In this document: piece by piece, positions 1 to 8,575 of the stretch
How positions within the stretch are numbered: position 1 is the stretch's first letter
Layout: each line of letters begins with the position of its first letter
Assembly: GCA_023427085.1 (NCBI GenBank)
Contig: JAEZBO010000010.1
Span: 37,898-101,897, forward strand
DNA length: 64,000 nucleotides
Direction: 5' to 3'
From: Pseudomonadota bacterium
GTDB lineage: Bacteria; Pseudomonadota; Gammaproteobacteria; Burkholderiales; Burkholderiaceae_B
Translations under genes and position numbers: made by a program
Notes under the pieces: generated by a model
Databases searched by the model: none
What the model saw: only the letters and a program-made list of their open reading frames with translations
What the model was told of the DNA's origin: nothing

Positions 1-186
1 GCGGAGCAATTCACGTGGAGTCAGGCCGGCCCGCACGATCAGGCTCTCGAGCGTCCTGCGCGAAGGAGGCGTCTTCAGGTATTCGATCACATGCGGCTCG
101 ATACCGGCATTGCGGATCATCGCGAGCGCGTTGCGCGAGGTCCCGCAGTCAGGATTGTGGTAGATGATGACGTCGATCGGAGTCAT
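1..186 (-). CDS. arsC: arsenate reductase ArsC (partial, N-terminal 62 residues)
   Basis: Only the N-terminal 62 residues are in the window; the gene continues beyond the left edge. The protein begins MTPIDVIIYHNPDCGTSRN, which carries the HNPxCGTSRN loop of the thioredoxin-fold ArsC family with the catalytic cysteine at residue 14. Family members reduce arsenate to arsenite in the cytoplasm using glutathione and glutaredoxin, so that arsenite can be exported. It lies 11 bases downstream of arsR on the same strand and is presumably co-transcribed and arsenic-inducible. Any arsenite exporter would lie outside the window. Confidence 0.9.
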   Translation of the reverse strand, partial: MTPIDVIIYHNPDCGTSRNALAMIRNAGIEPHVIEYLKTPPSRRTLESLIVRAGLTPRELLR

Positions 187-197
187 GGGAACCTTGG

Positions 198-527
198 TCA
201 GCAGCAAGTGAGTTCGGCTAGGAGCGGTTCGCAAAGCTCGGCGCGACCCTGGCAGCAATCCCTGGCGAGGAAGAGCATCAGGTCACGAAGCGTGGCGATG
301 TTCGCGCGCTGGACCATCTGCCGGCCGCGCCTCTCCGACGCGACCAGACCGGCCTTCGCCAGCACGGCGAGGTGGGTGGAGAATGTGCTTTGGGGAAGCC
401 CGCTCGCCTCGACGAGGGAACCGGTCGTGAGGCCGTCAGGCTCGTGCCGCACCAGCAGGCGGAAGGTTTCTAGTCGCGTGGGATGACCGAGGGCCGCCAG
501 CGCGTCCAAGGCGATGTCTTGCTCCAT
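198..527 (-). CDS. arsR: ArsR-family metalloregulatory repressor
   Basis: A 109-residue winged-helix repressor. The helix-turn-helix covers roughly residues 35-75 (LVEASGLPQSTFSTHLAVL followed by the wing ERRGRQMVQ). The C-terminus has five cysteines, in CCQGRAELC and a terminal CC, which suits a thiolate As(III) sensor of the C-terminal-site type. It stands upstream of arsC, and palindromes sharing an ATCGG/CCGAT core lie at and just upstream of its start, so autorepression relieved by arsenite is likely. The arsenic assignment rests on the arsC neighbour and the cysteines; the exact ligands are inferred. Confidence 0.9.
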   Translation of the reverse strand: MEQDIALDALAALGHPTRLETFRLLVRHEPDGLTTGSLVEASGLPQSTFSTHLAVLAKAGLVASERRGRQMVQRANIATLRDLMLFLARDCCQGRAELCEPLLAELTCC

Positions 528-548
528 GCATCGGGAATAGCCGATGCA
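527..548. promoter_or_regulatory. candidate ArsR operator 1
   Basis: A perfect inverted repeat, TGCATCGG-6 nt-CCGATGCA, begins at the first base of the arsR start codon (527) and extends upstream. Its half-site shares the ATCGG/CCGAT core with the palindrome at 568-583. Position and symmetry suggest autoregulation of arsRC. Confidence 0.5.
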
Positions 549-567
549 TCATCCGGCGGCAAGACGC

Positions 568-583
568 ATCGGAAATTTCCGAT
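568..583. promoter_or_regulatory. candidate ArsR operator 2
   Basis: A perfect 16-base palindrome, ATCGGAAATTTCCGAT, 41 bases upstream of the arsR start codon. It sits where an arsR promoter would be expected and repeats the ATCGG core of the 527-548 element. Confidence 0.5.
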
Positions 584-707
584 CCGAGGAAGGCGCCCCA
601 GCTATCGATTGGAGCGTCCATCTTCTTTGCGCACCACCTCGAGCAACGGCGAACTGCCGACTTCGATGGGAATCGGCCCTGACGAGGACGCCGTGGGAGC
701 GCGACTT

Positions 708-1931
708 CTACGCGGCGCGCCAGATGCGCGTTTGAGATATCGCGACGAGCGCCATGATGGCCAGCACGGCGGGAACGGCGAACAGCGACATCACGATCGT
801 GCTCGACATTCCCGCCGCCAGGGCAAAGCCGATGATGATGGGGGCGATCACGGTACCGAGGCGGCCCACGCTCTTGGCCCAGCCGATCCCGGTGGCGCGC
901 AGCGGATCGGGATAGAAGCCGGCCAGCACGACATTGACTCCGCCGTAAGCCCCCAGGCTGAAGAACCCGGCTGCGCCGAGGAGGACCGCGAGGGTCGTGG
1001 CCGACGCCGTGGCAATGACCTGCCCCGTGGCGAACAGCGCCGCCGCCGCCGCCGCCAGAAAAGCAATCAGCACTCGCATCGCGCCAAATCGATCGATCAG
1101 GAGGCCCACGCCGAGCGCCGCGATCGCTCCGCCGATTCCGAAGATCGTGATCGAGAGCGCGGCGAAAGCTTCGTCGTGCCCGACCTCCACCAGCATGATC
1201 GGCAGCCAGGAATTGAGGCAGTAGCTGATCGTCAGCATCACCACGAACAGCAGCCACAGCATCGCGGTGCCGACCCGATAGGCCGGACCGAGGATCTGCA
1301 AGGCCGCAGGTCGATCGGTCAGTCCGCCTGGAGACTCGGCCAGCACGTCCACGGATTGATCGTCGCGGAGGCACAGCCAGGCTGCCGCGGCGGCCAGCAA
1401 CGACAGGCCCCCGACAGCGACCATCGCGGCACGCCAGCCGCCCAGATCGGCGAAGCCGGCGGCCACCACACCCGCGATCGCGGCGCCCGTCCCGTAGCCG
1501 GTGAACAGGAGCAGGATCGATACCCCGCGGCGCTGCGCAGGGGCCTGCGCGGTCACCATGGCCAGACAGCTCGGCAGGCATCCGCCGAGGAACACGCCGG
1601 TCACCAGCCGGATCGCAAACAGGCTCGCGCCACCGTCGGCCAAGGCGCTTGCCGCTTGCCCCAGCGCGAACCCGACGACCGCCAAGGTGACCGTAAGCCG
1701 GTGGCCGAACCGGCTCGCGAGGGCGGGAAAAACGACGAGGCCGATACATTGCCCGATCAGGTTCGAGGAGAAGATCGGGCCCAGCTCCGCATTGCCCAAG
1801 GAAAGCGAGCGCGCGATGTCGGGGGCGAGCGGGCCGAGGATCGTGTGAATCAGCCCATCGAGAAAGTAGATCGCCGTACAGACGGCGATGGCGGCCGTTG
1901 CGGGCGGCGGCGCGGCCGGCGCGGCGGTCAT
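708..1931 (-). CDS. MFS transporter, aromatic-acid/acid symporter type
   Basis: A 407-residue major facilitator superfamily protein with about twelve hydrophobic segments. The loop after the second segment reads ASRFGHRLT, a variant of the MFS motif A. Overall form fits the aromatic acid:H+ symporter branch that imports small carboxylates. Its start overlaps the stop of the BKACE gene by four bases (ATGA, 1928-1931), so the two are translationally coupled. That pairing suggests it imports the beta-keto acid, or its precursor, used by the BKACE enzyme. The substrate cannot be read from the sequence. Confidence 0.8.
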   Translation of the reverse strand: MTAAPAAPPPATAAIAVCTAIYFLDGLIHTILGPLAPDIARSLSLGNAELGPIFSSNLIGQCIGLVVFPALASRFGHRLTVTLAVVGFALGQAASALADGGASLFAIRLVTGVFLGGCLPSCLAMVTAQAPAQRRGVSILLLFTGYGTGAAIAGVVAAGFADLGGWRAAMVAVGGLSLLAAAAAWLCLRDDQSVDVLAESPGGLTDRPAALQILGPAYRVGTAMLWLLFVVMLTISYCLNSWLPIMLVEVGHDEAFAALSITIFGIGGAIAALGVGLLIDRFGAMRVLIAFLAAAAAALFATGQVIATASATTLAVLLGAAGFFSLGAYGGVNVVLAGFYPDPLRATGIGWAKSVGRLGTVIAPIIIGFALAAGMSSTIVMSLFAVPAVLAIMALVAISQTRIWRAA

Positions 1932-2824
1932 ATTCCGAACCGCGCCCGCGCCTCCGCGACGCTCGCCGGCTCGAGGCCGTAGATGGCCGCGATCGAAGCC
2001 GCGGCGCGGACCATCTCCGCATTGTCGCGGGCGACGGTGCCGTCGGGCAAGTGGATCCCGTCCTCGAACCCGACGCGAACCAGGTCGCAGCCCATGGCGA
2101 GGCCTATGGTGGCAATCCGGAACATGTCGCGGCCGGTTGCGGTGACCCCCCAGATCGCCTGCGGGAACATCCGCAAGCCCTCGTCGATGTTGAAGATGAC
2201 GTTGCGCGCGACCGGCGGGGTCGCGCCAAAGCCTCCGCCGTGCAGCAGCCAGACGTTGCTGCGGTGCCGGTCGAACAGCCCTTCCTCGGCATAGCGCATC
2301 AGCCGGTGCAGCGAGCTTGCCTCGACGATCTCGTATTCGAGCGCGGAGCCCTTGGCATAGACCGCCTCGATGGTGCGCTTCAGCAGCTGCGGCGAGTTCA
2401 CGTACGGGGTTTCCTCTGGATAGCCGCCTTCCGGATTGTGGAAGTCGGCCGATCCGCCGGCGATGCCGAAAAGGTCTTGCTGCGGCTCGATCTCAAGCAG
2501 GCCGAGACGCTCGCTGTCGCTCGGCCAGATGAACTGGCCGGTTGCCGAATCCCGGCGCACGCCGATGCCATTGGTGGTCTGGATGAGGATCGGGCTGCGG
2601 GCCCGGATCTGCCGGATGATCTCCGAATAGATGGCGGGATCGCCGCTGTTCTTGCCGTCGGGCCCGCGCGCGTGAACGTGGACGACCGAGGCGCCCGCTT
2701 CCCAGCAGCGTGCCGCCGCCTCTCCGATCTCGTCGGGTTGCTTGGGAACGACCGCGCCATCGCGATCCTGCTGCATGCCGCCGTTGAGTGCGACCGTGAT
2801 CATCACCTTGTTGCCGTCGAGCAT
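1928..2824 (-). CDS. beta-keto acid cleavage enzyme (BKACE/Kce family, DUF849)
   Basis: A 298-residue TIM-barrel protein of the BKACE family. Members condense a beta-keto acid with acetyl-CoA, giving acetoacetate and a CoA ester; the founding member cleaves 3-keto-5-aminohexanoate in lysine fermentation. The zinc-binding HxH is visible as VVHVHARG at about residues 47-54, and the N-terminal ITVALNGG strand fits the family. It is first in a coupled pair with the MFS gene and diverges from a LuxR-type regulator. No 3,5-diaminohexanoate enzymes lie nearby, so lysine fermentation is unlikely and the physiological substrate is open. Confidence 0.85.
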   Translation of the reverse strand: MLDGNKVMITVALNGGMQQDRDGAVVPKQPDEIGEAAARCWEAGASVVHVHARGPDGKNSGDPAIYSEIIRQIRARSPILIQTTNGIGVRRDSATGQFIWPSDSERLGLLEIEPQQDLFGIAGGSADFHNPEGGYPEETPYVNSPQLLKRTIEAVYAKGSALEYEIVEASSLHRLMRYAEEGLFDRHRSNVWLLHGGGFGATPPVARNVIFNIDEGLRMFPQAIWGVTATGRDMFRIATIGLAMGCDLVRVGFEDGIHLPDGTVARDNAEMVRAAASIAAIYGLEPASVAEARARFGI

Positions 2825-2932
2825 TCGTCCTCGCCTCGAATTTGCCGGCTAGACTGGGCTCACTCGCTTGCAGCGTCTGTCCTATCGCGAGAGGACAGGG
2901 CACAAGGACCTGCTCGCAAGCGGGAGATGCCG

Positions 2933-3712
2933 ATGGCCGAAATCTGGCGCGTGACCGATTGGCGACTGCCGGCCGCAATCGGACCGGTTTACGATTCGCT
3001 GATCGGAGCCATCGGAAGCGACGAGTTCGGTGCGACGATACGCCACTGCCTCGGAATGCTCACCTCGGGCGCGCGCCGCCTGTACCTGTTCGAAGCTGCT
3101 GGGCGCGGCGAGGATGCCCTGCACTACTATCACTGCGAGCCGCACATCGCCGAGCAGCTTCCCGCCTATGCGCTGCGCTATAAGCCGCTCGATCCGATCG
3201 GCGATCTCTATGCCGCGGCGCCGCGCGTGGGGGACCTCGCGATCCAGCGCGTGCGGCCCGCGGACATAGCGTCAGCCGGCTTCCGGCGACGGTTTTTCGA
3301 CGACCCGGGAATTGTCGAGCGGGTTTCGCTGATACAACGGCGCAAGGCGGGCTGGTGCGGGATGAACGTTTCCCGGCACGCCAGCGAAGGCCGCTTCAGC
3401 GATAGCGAACTCGATGCCATTGCAGGCTTGGCGCGACTGGCCCTTCCCATGCTGCCCTTCGCCCGCGCCAAAGGCATGGCAGCGAAACAACTCACGTCTC
3501 AACATCTCGAGGATCGGTTTGCATTCCGGTATCCTTCGTTGACCTGCCGCGAGAGGCAGGTCTGCGCGCGGGCGGCCTTCGGGATGAGCGTCGAGGCCAC
3601 CGCCCTGGAACTCGGCATTGCGAAGACGTCTGTGCTGACGCTGCGCCAGCGCGCCTACCGCCGCCTCGGCGCGGCCAATTCCAGAGAGCTGTTGTGGCTG
3701 GTCGCCAACTGA
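2933..3712 (+). CDS. LuxR-type transcriptional regulator
   Basis: About 259 residues. The C-terminal ~60 residues form a GerE/LuxR helix-turn-helix (LTCRERQVCARAAFGMS, then LELGIAKTSVLTLRQRAYRRLG). The N-terminal ~180 residues are an unassigned sensor region that could be GAF/PAS-like. The ATG at 2933 is chosen because GGAG sits six bases upstream; an in-frame ATG at 2927 is too close to it. It is divergent from the BKACE-MFS pair across about 110 bases and is the obvious candidate regulator of that pair. No acyl-homoserine lactone synthase is nearby, so a quorum-sensing role is not supported. Confidence 0.8.
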   Translation: MAEIWRVTDWRLPAAIGPVYDSLIGAIGSDEFGATIRHCLGMLTSGARRLYLFEAAGRGEDALHYYHCEPHIAEQLPAYALRYKPLDPIGDLYAAAPRVGDLAIQRVRPADIASAGFRRRFFDDPGIVERVSLIQRRKAGWCGMNVSRHASEGRFSDSELDAIAGLARLALPMLPFARAKGMAAKQLTSQHLEDRFAFRYPSLTCRERQVCARAAFGMSVEATALELGIAKTSVLTLRQRAYRRLGAANSRELLWLVAN

Positions 3713-4040
3713 ACTCGGGCTTCGGCCGCTCCTGTGGCGCAAATTTCGGGCGTTTTCGGCGCCGGGCTGCGGAATAACCCCTAGGCGCTTCCGAGCAATT
3801 CCTTGGTTACCCGGAGCCTAAGACGGCCGTTCATGAGGGAGCGCCGCTTGCTGCCTTGTCGTCGGAAAGCCGGAGGGCCGATGCAGACGTTCCGGTTCGT
3901 TTCACCCGGCTCCACGCGGCCTTGGCCGGGGCGCCGCGCATGGGCTTAGAATTTCGGAAACCAAGATGACGGTAAGTCCAGGCGGTTCGAAGACGTGGAC
4001 GGACGAAGGGGTCGTTCGTTCACCATTGGCTGGGGAATCC
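3713..4040. other. gene-free stretch before the PilZ gene
   Basis: About 330 bases between the LuxR-type gene and the preferred PilZ start. No tRNA, convincing terminator or strong promoter was found. Up to 75 bases at the right end would be coding if the upstream PilZ start at 3966 is used. Confidence 0.4.
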
Positions 4041-4712
4041 ATGCGCGCATTGGAGCGCCACGACAGCGTGCACCCTTCGCTCGACGGCGAGGCGGGCGAG
4101 GCTGACCAGCGGAGCGCGCCGCGCTTCACGCTGCTGATTCGTGCGGCCAAGCTGACGAGCCCCGATTGCGAGTTCCTGTGCGTGGTGCGCGACGCATCCG
4201 AGACCGGCGTCAGCGTGCGCCTGTTCCATCCCTTGCCGCCCGACATCCCGCTCACCCTCGAGCTGCCCAACGGCGACCGGCATGCCCTGGAGCGGGTATG
4301 GGAATCCGAAGGCAAGGCCGGTTTCAGCTTCGCCGAGCCGACGAGCTTCGAACGGCTGGTCGAAAGCCCGAGCCGGTTCAGCAAGCGCGCGGTGCGCGTG
4401 CGGCTCGAAGTGCCGTGCGATCTCCTGGCGGGGCTGCGCTGGGTCGGCGCGACTATCGGCAACATCTCACAGCAAGGTGCGCTGATCCGCACGCAGGAGC
4501 GACTGTCGCTGATCCAGCGCGTCAAGCTGCGCGCCCCGGGGATGCCCGAAGTCGCCGGCAAAGTCCGCTGGCGCCGCAACGACGAGTATGGCCTCAGTTT
4601 CGAAGATACCTTCCAATTCGCCGAGCTGGCGACACTGGTCTTCGAGCTACAGCGGGCCGACACTTCGCGAACCCCGGCCAGGCCGAGCCTCCATCTGCCG
4701 AAGTCCGCTTAG
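4041..4712 (+). CDS. tandem PilZ-domain protein
   Basis: About 223 residues with two PilZ-like beta-barrel modules. The first follows QRSAPRFTLLIRA, the second RAVRVRLEVPCDLL with GATIGNISQQGALI. The RxxxR-like start and the NISxxG element are the cyclic-di-GMP contacts known for PilZ; the first module has the variant DASETGVSV. It is probably a soluble c-di-GMP receptor acting on motility or surface properties. The start at 4041 has GGGGA four to five bases upstream; an in-frame ATG at 3966 would add 25 unstructured residues and has a poor ribosome site. No partner gene adjoins it. Confidence 0.75.
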   Translation: MRALERHDSVHPSLDGEAGEADQRSAPRFTLLIRAAKLTSPDCEFLCVVRDASETGVSVRLFHPLPPDIPLTLELPNGDRHALERVWESEGKAGFSFAEPTSFERLVESPSRFSKRAVRVRLEVPCDLLAGLRWVGATIGNISQQGALIRTQERLSLIQRVKLRAPGMPEVAGKVRWRRNDEYGLSFEDTFQFAELATLVFELQRADTSRTPARPSLHLPKSA

Positions 4713-4717
4713 CCGTT

Positions 4718-5206
4718 TCAGGCCGGGCGGAACTTCATCGCCAGGCCGTTCATGCAATAGCGCAGGCCGGTCGGCCTCGGGCCGTCGTTGAAGACGTGGC
4801 CGAGATGGCCGCCGCAGTCGGCGCAGTGGATCTCCTTGCGGGGATAGCCCAACTTGTAATCGGTCTTGCTCGCGACCGCGCCGGGCAGCGGGCGATAGAA
4901 GCTGGGCCAGCCGGTGCCGCTGTCGAACTTGGTGTCGCTCGAATAAAGTTCGTTGCCGCAACCCGCGCAAACGAAAGTCCCCTTGCGCTTTTCCTTGTCC
5001 AGCGGCGAGCTGAACGGTCGCTCGGTGTTCTCCTCGCGCAGGACGGCATAACGCGCGGGCGACAGCCGGCGCTTCCACTCCGCATCGGTGTAGGACACCT
5101 TGTAGGTCTTGGCCTGGGCGGTGCCGCCGCACGCGGCGAGGACCGGAAGGGCGATGCCCGCGCCTAGCCAGGCGAGGGCCGAACGGCGGCTGGTCGGATG
5201 CGTCAT
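4718..5206 (-). CDS. msrB: peptide-methionine (R)-S-oxide reductase, exported lipoprotein
   Basis: A 162-residue MsrB that reduces methionine-R-sulfoxide in damaged proteins. Zinc-binding pairs are C80/C83 and C128/C131, the substrate motif GTGWPSF is at 97-103, and the catalytic cysteine is C151 in RYCMN. The N-terminus has a twin arginine (R7-R8), a hydrophobic stretch and an LAAC lipobox at C26. That predicts export, perhaps by Tat, and lipid anchoring at the envelope rather than the usual cytoplasmic location. It ends five bases from the convergent PilZ gene and starts just upstream of the ABC permease stop. Confidence 0.92.
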   Translation of the reverse strand: MTHPTSRRSALAWLGAGIALPVLAACGGTAQAKTYKVSYTDAEWKRRLSPARYAVLREENTERPFSSPLDKEKRKGTFVCAGCGNELYSSDTKFDSGTGWPSFYRPLPGAVASKTDYKLGYPRKEIHCADCGGHLGHVFNDGPRPTGLRYCMNGLAMKFRPA

Positions 5207-5215
5207 GGCCGAATC

Positions 5216-6502
5216 CTATAGCACATTTTCCGGCTTCTTGCCGAATGCCGAGGCAACGAGGGCAGCAAGCCCGCGGTTCCGCCTCACGCCCTGCGGCCCC
5301 GATTTCATCACGCGCTTGCGGAACAGCGCGGCCCCGAGGCGGATGAACACCAGCACCCACGCGATCTGCCAGGCGAGCGCAAGCGCGTGGGGCCAGAGCG
5401 CATCGTGCTGGGCGGCGCGGGCGATCATCGCGAACGGGGAGCTGAGCGGAAAGCCGATCGCGGCCCACTCGATCGCAGTGCCCGGTTCGCCCATGGCCAG
5501 CGTGGCGAAGAAGAACAGCAGGACCTGAAGCATCGTGACCGGCATCGACAGCGTCTGGACCTCGCGCACGGTCGTGGCGAGCGAGCCGACCGCGAGGAAG
5601 ATCGAGCCGAGCAGGAGATAGCTCATCGCGAAATAGGCGACCCCGAGCAGCAGGAAGGCCGGCCAGCCGACGCCCGGTCCCGGAAGGTTGCGGAGATCGA
5701 ACGCGCCGCCGAACAGGCCTTCGAATCCCGCCAGCCCGAGCAGCCCACCGATCATCGTGGCCCAGACCGCGATGCCGACCAGCGAGATCGCGAGCATCGC
5801 GAACAGCTTGCCGAGGAAGACCGCGTCCATCGGAATCGCGGCGGCGAGGATCTCGATGATCTTGTTGGCTTTCTCCTCGACGAGGTTCGACAGCACCATG
5901 CCCGCGAGCAGCATCGTCAGCAGGAACAGCAGGAGCTGCCCGGCCTGCGCGGTGCGCAATCGCGCGCGCTGCTCGCTGGCGCCGCTGGTGGCGACGGTCT
6001 CGGTCCGGACGGGCGGGAAAGCGTGAGCGGGGCCCCGCGCCTCGGCGGCGATCAGGCCGACCGGCCCGCTCCACCAGGCGAGCCCCTCGGTGACGGTAAG
6101 GCGCGGCGCCGCGGGCGTGCCGGTCAGGACGGCGGCGAGGCTGCCTTCGCGGCGAGCGAGGACCGCATCGGCGGGGTAGCTCTCGCCCGGCTCGAGCCGC
6201 CGCAGCACGACGACCTCCGGGATCGCCGGCCCGAGCTGGGCACGCAGCCGTTTCGCCGCGCGCAGCATCGCCTCGGCGTCGGCGGCCTGCATCGCGATGC
6301 CGATGTGCGGGTTGGCGGTGGCGCTGTCGACGCGCTGGCCGATCCCGCCCGCAAGCGCGCCGACCGCGATCGGAAACAGCGGGCCGAGCAGGAAGAAGAA
6401 GAACGCGCGGCTGAACAGGATCGCGACGAAATCGCGCCGCGCCACGACGTAGGCGGCCTTGAGCAGGGGGAGGCGACCGCCGCGCGCGGGCGTGTCATTC
6501 AT
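5216..6502 (-). CDS. ABC-2 type transporter permease
   Basis: A 428-residue membrane subunit of the NatB/ABC-2 exporter family. One transmembrane segment lies near residues 25-50, followed by an extracytoplasmic region of about 150 residues and five or six segments in the C-terminal half. The signature stretch LSNLVEEKANKIIEILAAA before the C-terminal membrane block is typical of this family. The start at 6502 overlaps the stop of the ATPase gene by four bases, so the pair is coupled. Substrate unknown; sodium, peptide or antibiotic export are family options. Confidence 0.88.
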   Translation of the reverse strand: MNDTPARGGRLPLLKAAYVVARRDFVAILFSRAFFFFLLGPLFPIAVGALAGGIGQRVDSATANPHIGIAMQAADAEAMLRAAKRLRAQLGPAIPEVVVLRRLEPGESYPADAVLARREGSLAAVLTGTPAAPRLTVTEGLAWWSGPVGLIAAEARGPAHAFPPVRTETVATSGASEQRARLRTAQAGQLLLFLLTMLLAGMVLSNLVEEKANKIIEILAAAIPMDAVFLGKLFAMLAISLVGIAVWATMIGGLLGLAGFEGLFGGAFDLRNLPGPGVGWPAFLLLGVAYFAMSYLLLGSIFLAVGSLATTVREVQTLSMPVTMLQVLLFFFATLAMGEPGTAIEWAAIGFPLSSPFAMIARAAQHDALWPHALALAWQIAWVLVFIRLGAALFRKRVMKSGPQGVRRNRGLAALVASAFGKKPENVL

Positions 6503-7458
6503 GGCACCGGCTCCGGCTCGGCGCCGAGCGCCTGCGCGGCCGCTTCGCCGGCAATGGCGACGAACGCATCGTGCAGGCCGGCGCGCTCGATCGACAGCGA
6601 GAGGATGCCGGCGTCCCCTTCGATCAGCGCGCGCAACAGCGGTTCGACCCCGCTTTCGGGCAAGGGGAAGTGCCAGAACCGGCCCTCGTGGTGCACGTCG
6701 CGGGGCAATGCCGCGCGCCAGGGGCCGTCGGAATGGCGCGTCTCGAGCCGGACTTGCGGGCGGATGCGGTCGCGCGCAGCGTCGACCGATCCGGCATAGG
6801 GAACTTTGCCCCCGGCGATGATCGCGACGCTGTCGCACAGGCGTTCGGCGTGGGCGATGACGTGGGTCGAGAAGATCACCGTGGTGCCGCGCGCCGCGAG
6901 ATCGCGGATCAGCCGCTCGAGCTTGCCCTGGTTGATCGCGTCGAGGCCGGAAAACGGCTCGTCGAGGATGACCAGGCGCGGCTCATGCACGAGCGTGCCG
7001 AGGAGCTGGACCTGCTGTGCCATGCCCTTGGAAAGCTGGCGAATCTGGCGCTCGGCCGCGTAGCCGAGCCCGTTCGCCTCGAGCAGCTCGCGGCCCTTGC
7101 GGCGCCCCTCGGCCAGCGGCAAGCCCCGCAGCGCGCCCATGAAGGCGATCGCGTCGTAGGCCTTCATCGAAGGGTAGAGGCCGCGCTCCTCCGGCAGGTA
7201 GCCGATCCGGCGCGCGATGGCCTGCGGGTCGGCGTGGCCCAGCACGCGGCGTTCGCCTTCGTCGGGATCGATGATGCCGAGCAGCATGCGCAGCGTGGTG
7301 GTCTTGCCCGCGCCGTTGGGGCCGAGCACGCCATAGATTGCACCTTGGGGAACGGCGAGGTCGACTCCGTCGACCGCCAGCGCGCCGTCGAACCGCTTGA
7401 CCAGCCCGCGCGCCTCGATGGCGAGATTGCCCGTGTCAGCGCGTTCCCCTAGCCCCAT
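6499..7458 (-). CDS. ABC transporter ATP-binding protein (NatA-like)
   Basis: A 319-residue ATPase partner of the adjacent ABC-2 permease. Visible elements are Walker A GPNGAGKT, signature LSKGMAQQ, Walker B LVILDEPF and the switch region STHV. The C-terminal ~100 residues form an extra domain common in ABC-2 ATPases. The ATG at 7458 is divergent from queG with about 43 bases between starts. It should energise export by the partner permease; the cargo is not evident. Confidence 0.9.
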   Translation of the reverse strand: MGLGERADTGNLAIEARGLVKRFDGALAVDGVDLAVPQGAIYGVLGPNGAGKTTTLRMLLGIIDPDEGERRVLGHADPQAIARRIGYLPEERGLYPSMKAYDAIAFMGALRGLPLAEGRRKGRELLEANGLGYAAERQIRQLSKGMAQQVQLLGTLVHEPRLVILDEPFSGLDAINQGKLERLIRDLAARGTTVIFSTHVIAHAERLCDSVAIIAGGKVPYAGSVDAARDRIRPQVRLETRHSDGPWRAALPRDVHHEGRFWHFPLPESGVEPLLRALIEGDAGILSLSIERAGLHDAFVAIAGEAAAQALGAEPEPVP

Positions 7459-7501
7459 ATGCACCGTGTTAGGCGGTTCGAACGAAACGGAGCAACTGAT
7501 T

Positions 7502-8575
7502 TTGGCCGATGCGGCGGCGCTGGCGGACTTGAAGGAACGGCTCGTGGCCGAGGCGCGCTCGCTCGGCTTCGCGACGATCGGCTTCGCGCCCGCTGCAGAC
7601 GACCCGGTACGTGCGGAGCGGCTGCGCGAATGGCTTGCCGAAGGTGCGCACGGCGAGATGGCATGGATGGCGGACCGTGCCGACGTCCGCCAGGGGCCGC
7701 AATCGATGTGGCCCGAAGCGCGCAGCGTGATCGCGCTTGGCATGAGCTATGCGCCGGGCGTGGACCCGCTGGCCATGGAGGGCGACCCGGAGCGGGGCCG
7801 CATCTCGGTCTATGCGCAAGGAGTCGACTATCACGACACGGTCAAGAAGGCGCTGAAAGCGCTCGCCCGCTGGCTGGTGGCGGAGGCAGCGAAGCTGGGG
7901 TTGGAGACGCAGCTCAAGGTTTTCGTCGATACCGCGCCTGTGATGGAAAAGCCGCTCGGCGAAGCGGCCGGGTTGGGATGGCAGGGCAAGCACACCAACC
8001 TGGTCAGCCGCGAGCACGGTTCGTGGCTGTTCCTGGGCGCTATCTACACCACGCTGCCGTTCGAGCCCGATGCGCCTCACGACGCACGGTGCGGCTCGTG
8101 CTCGGCCTGCCTCGCGGCCTGCCCGACCGATGCCTTCCCCGCGCCTTACCGCCTCGATGCGCGGCGCTGCATCTCCTACCTCACGATCGAGCTGAAAGGT
8201 CCGATCCCGCACGAATTCCGCGAGGCGATCGGAAACCGCATCTATGGTTGCGACGATTGCCTCTCGGTCTGCCCGTGGAACAAGTTCGCCCAGACCGCCG
8301 CGCGGCACCGCGCGTTCCTGCCGCGCGCCGAGCTGGCCGCGCCGCGCCTCGACGAGCTGCTCGCGCTCGACGATGCCGGTTTCCGGCGGCTGTTCTCGGG
8401 TTCGCCGGTCAAACGCATCGGCCGCGACCGGTTCGTTCGTAATTGTCTCATCGCGGCGGGGAACAGCGGCAACCCGGACCTCGAAAGCCCGGTGCGCGCC
8501 TTGCTCTACGATCCCGACCCGGTCGTGGCGGAAGCGGCCGACTGGGCGCTGGAACGGCTTACAGCATCTCCTTGA
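7502..8575 (+). CDS. queG: epoxyqueuosine reductase QueG
   Basis: About 357 residues. QueG makes the last step of queuosine synthesis in tRNA, reducing epoxyqueuosine to queuosine with cobalamin and two [4Fe-4S] clusters. Cluster cysteines are at about 197/200/203/207 (CGSCSACLAACP) plus 223 and at 250/253/257 (CDDCLSVCP). The catalytic aspartate lies in FVDTAPVMEK near residue 143, and a C-terminal HEAT-like tail is present. There is no suitable ATG near the domain start; a TTG at 7502 with GGAG about nine bases upstream fits best. Its last 17 bases overlap the convergent flavoprotein gene. Confidence 0.93.
   Translation: MADAAALADLKERLVAEARSLGFATIGFAPAADDPVRAERLREWLAEGAHGEMAWMADRADVRQGPQSMWPEARSVIALGMSYAPGVDPLAMEGDPERGRISVYAQGVDYHDTVKKALKALARWLVAEAAKLGLETQLKVFVDTAPVMEKPLGEAAGLGWQGKHTNLVSREHGSWLFLGAIYTTLPFEPDAPHDARCGSCSACLAACPTDAFPAPYRLDARRCISYLTIELKGPIPHEFREAIGNRIYGCDDCLSVCPWNKFAQTAARHRAFLPRAELAAPRLDELLALDDAGFRRLFSGSPVKRIGRDRFVRNCLIAAGNSGNPDLESPVRALLYDPDPVVAEAADWALERLTASP

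Noticed and set aside
436..2022. Long open frame in another frame of the region covered by arsR and the MFS gene
   Set aside because: Arginine- and alanine-rich composition without domains; it is a by-product of high GC opposite and out of frame with well-supported genes.
2933..3712. Quorum-sensing LuxR receptor
   Set aside because: No acyl-homoserine lactone synthase is adjacent and the N-terminal region lacks a recognisable autoinducer-binding signature.
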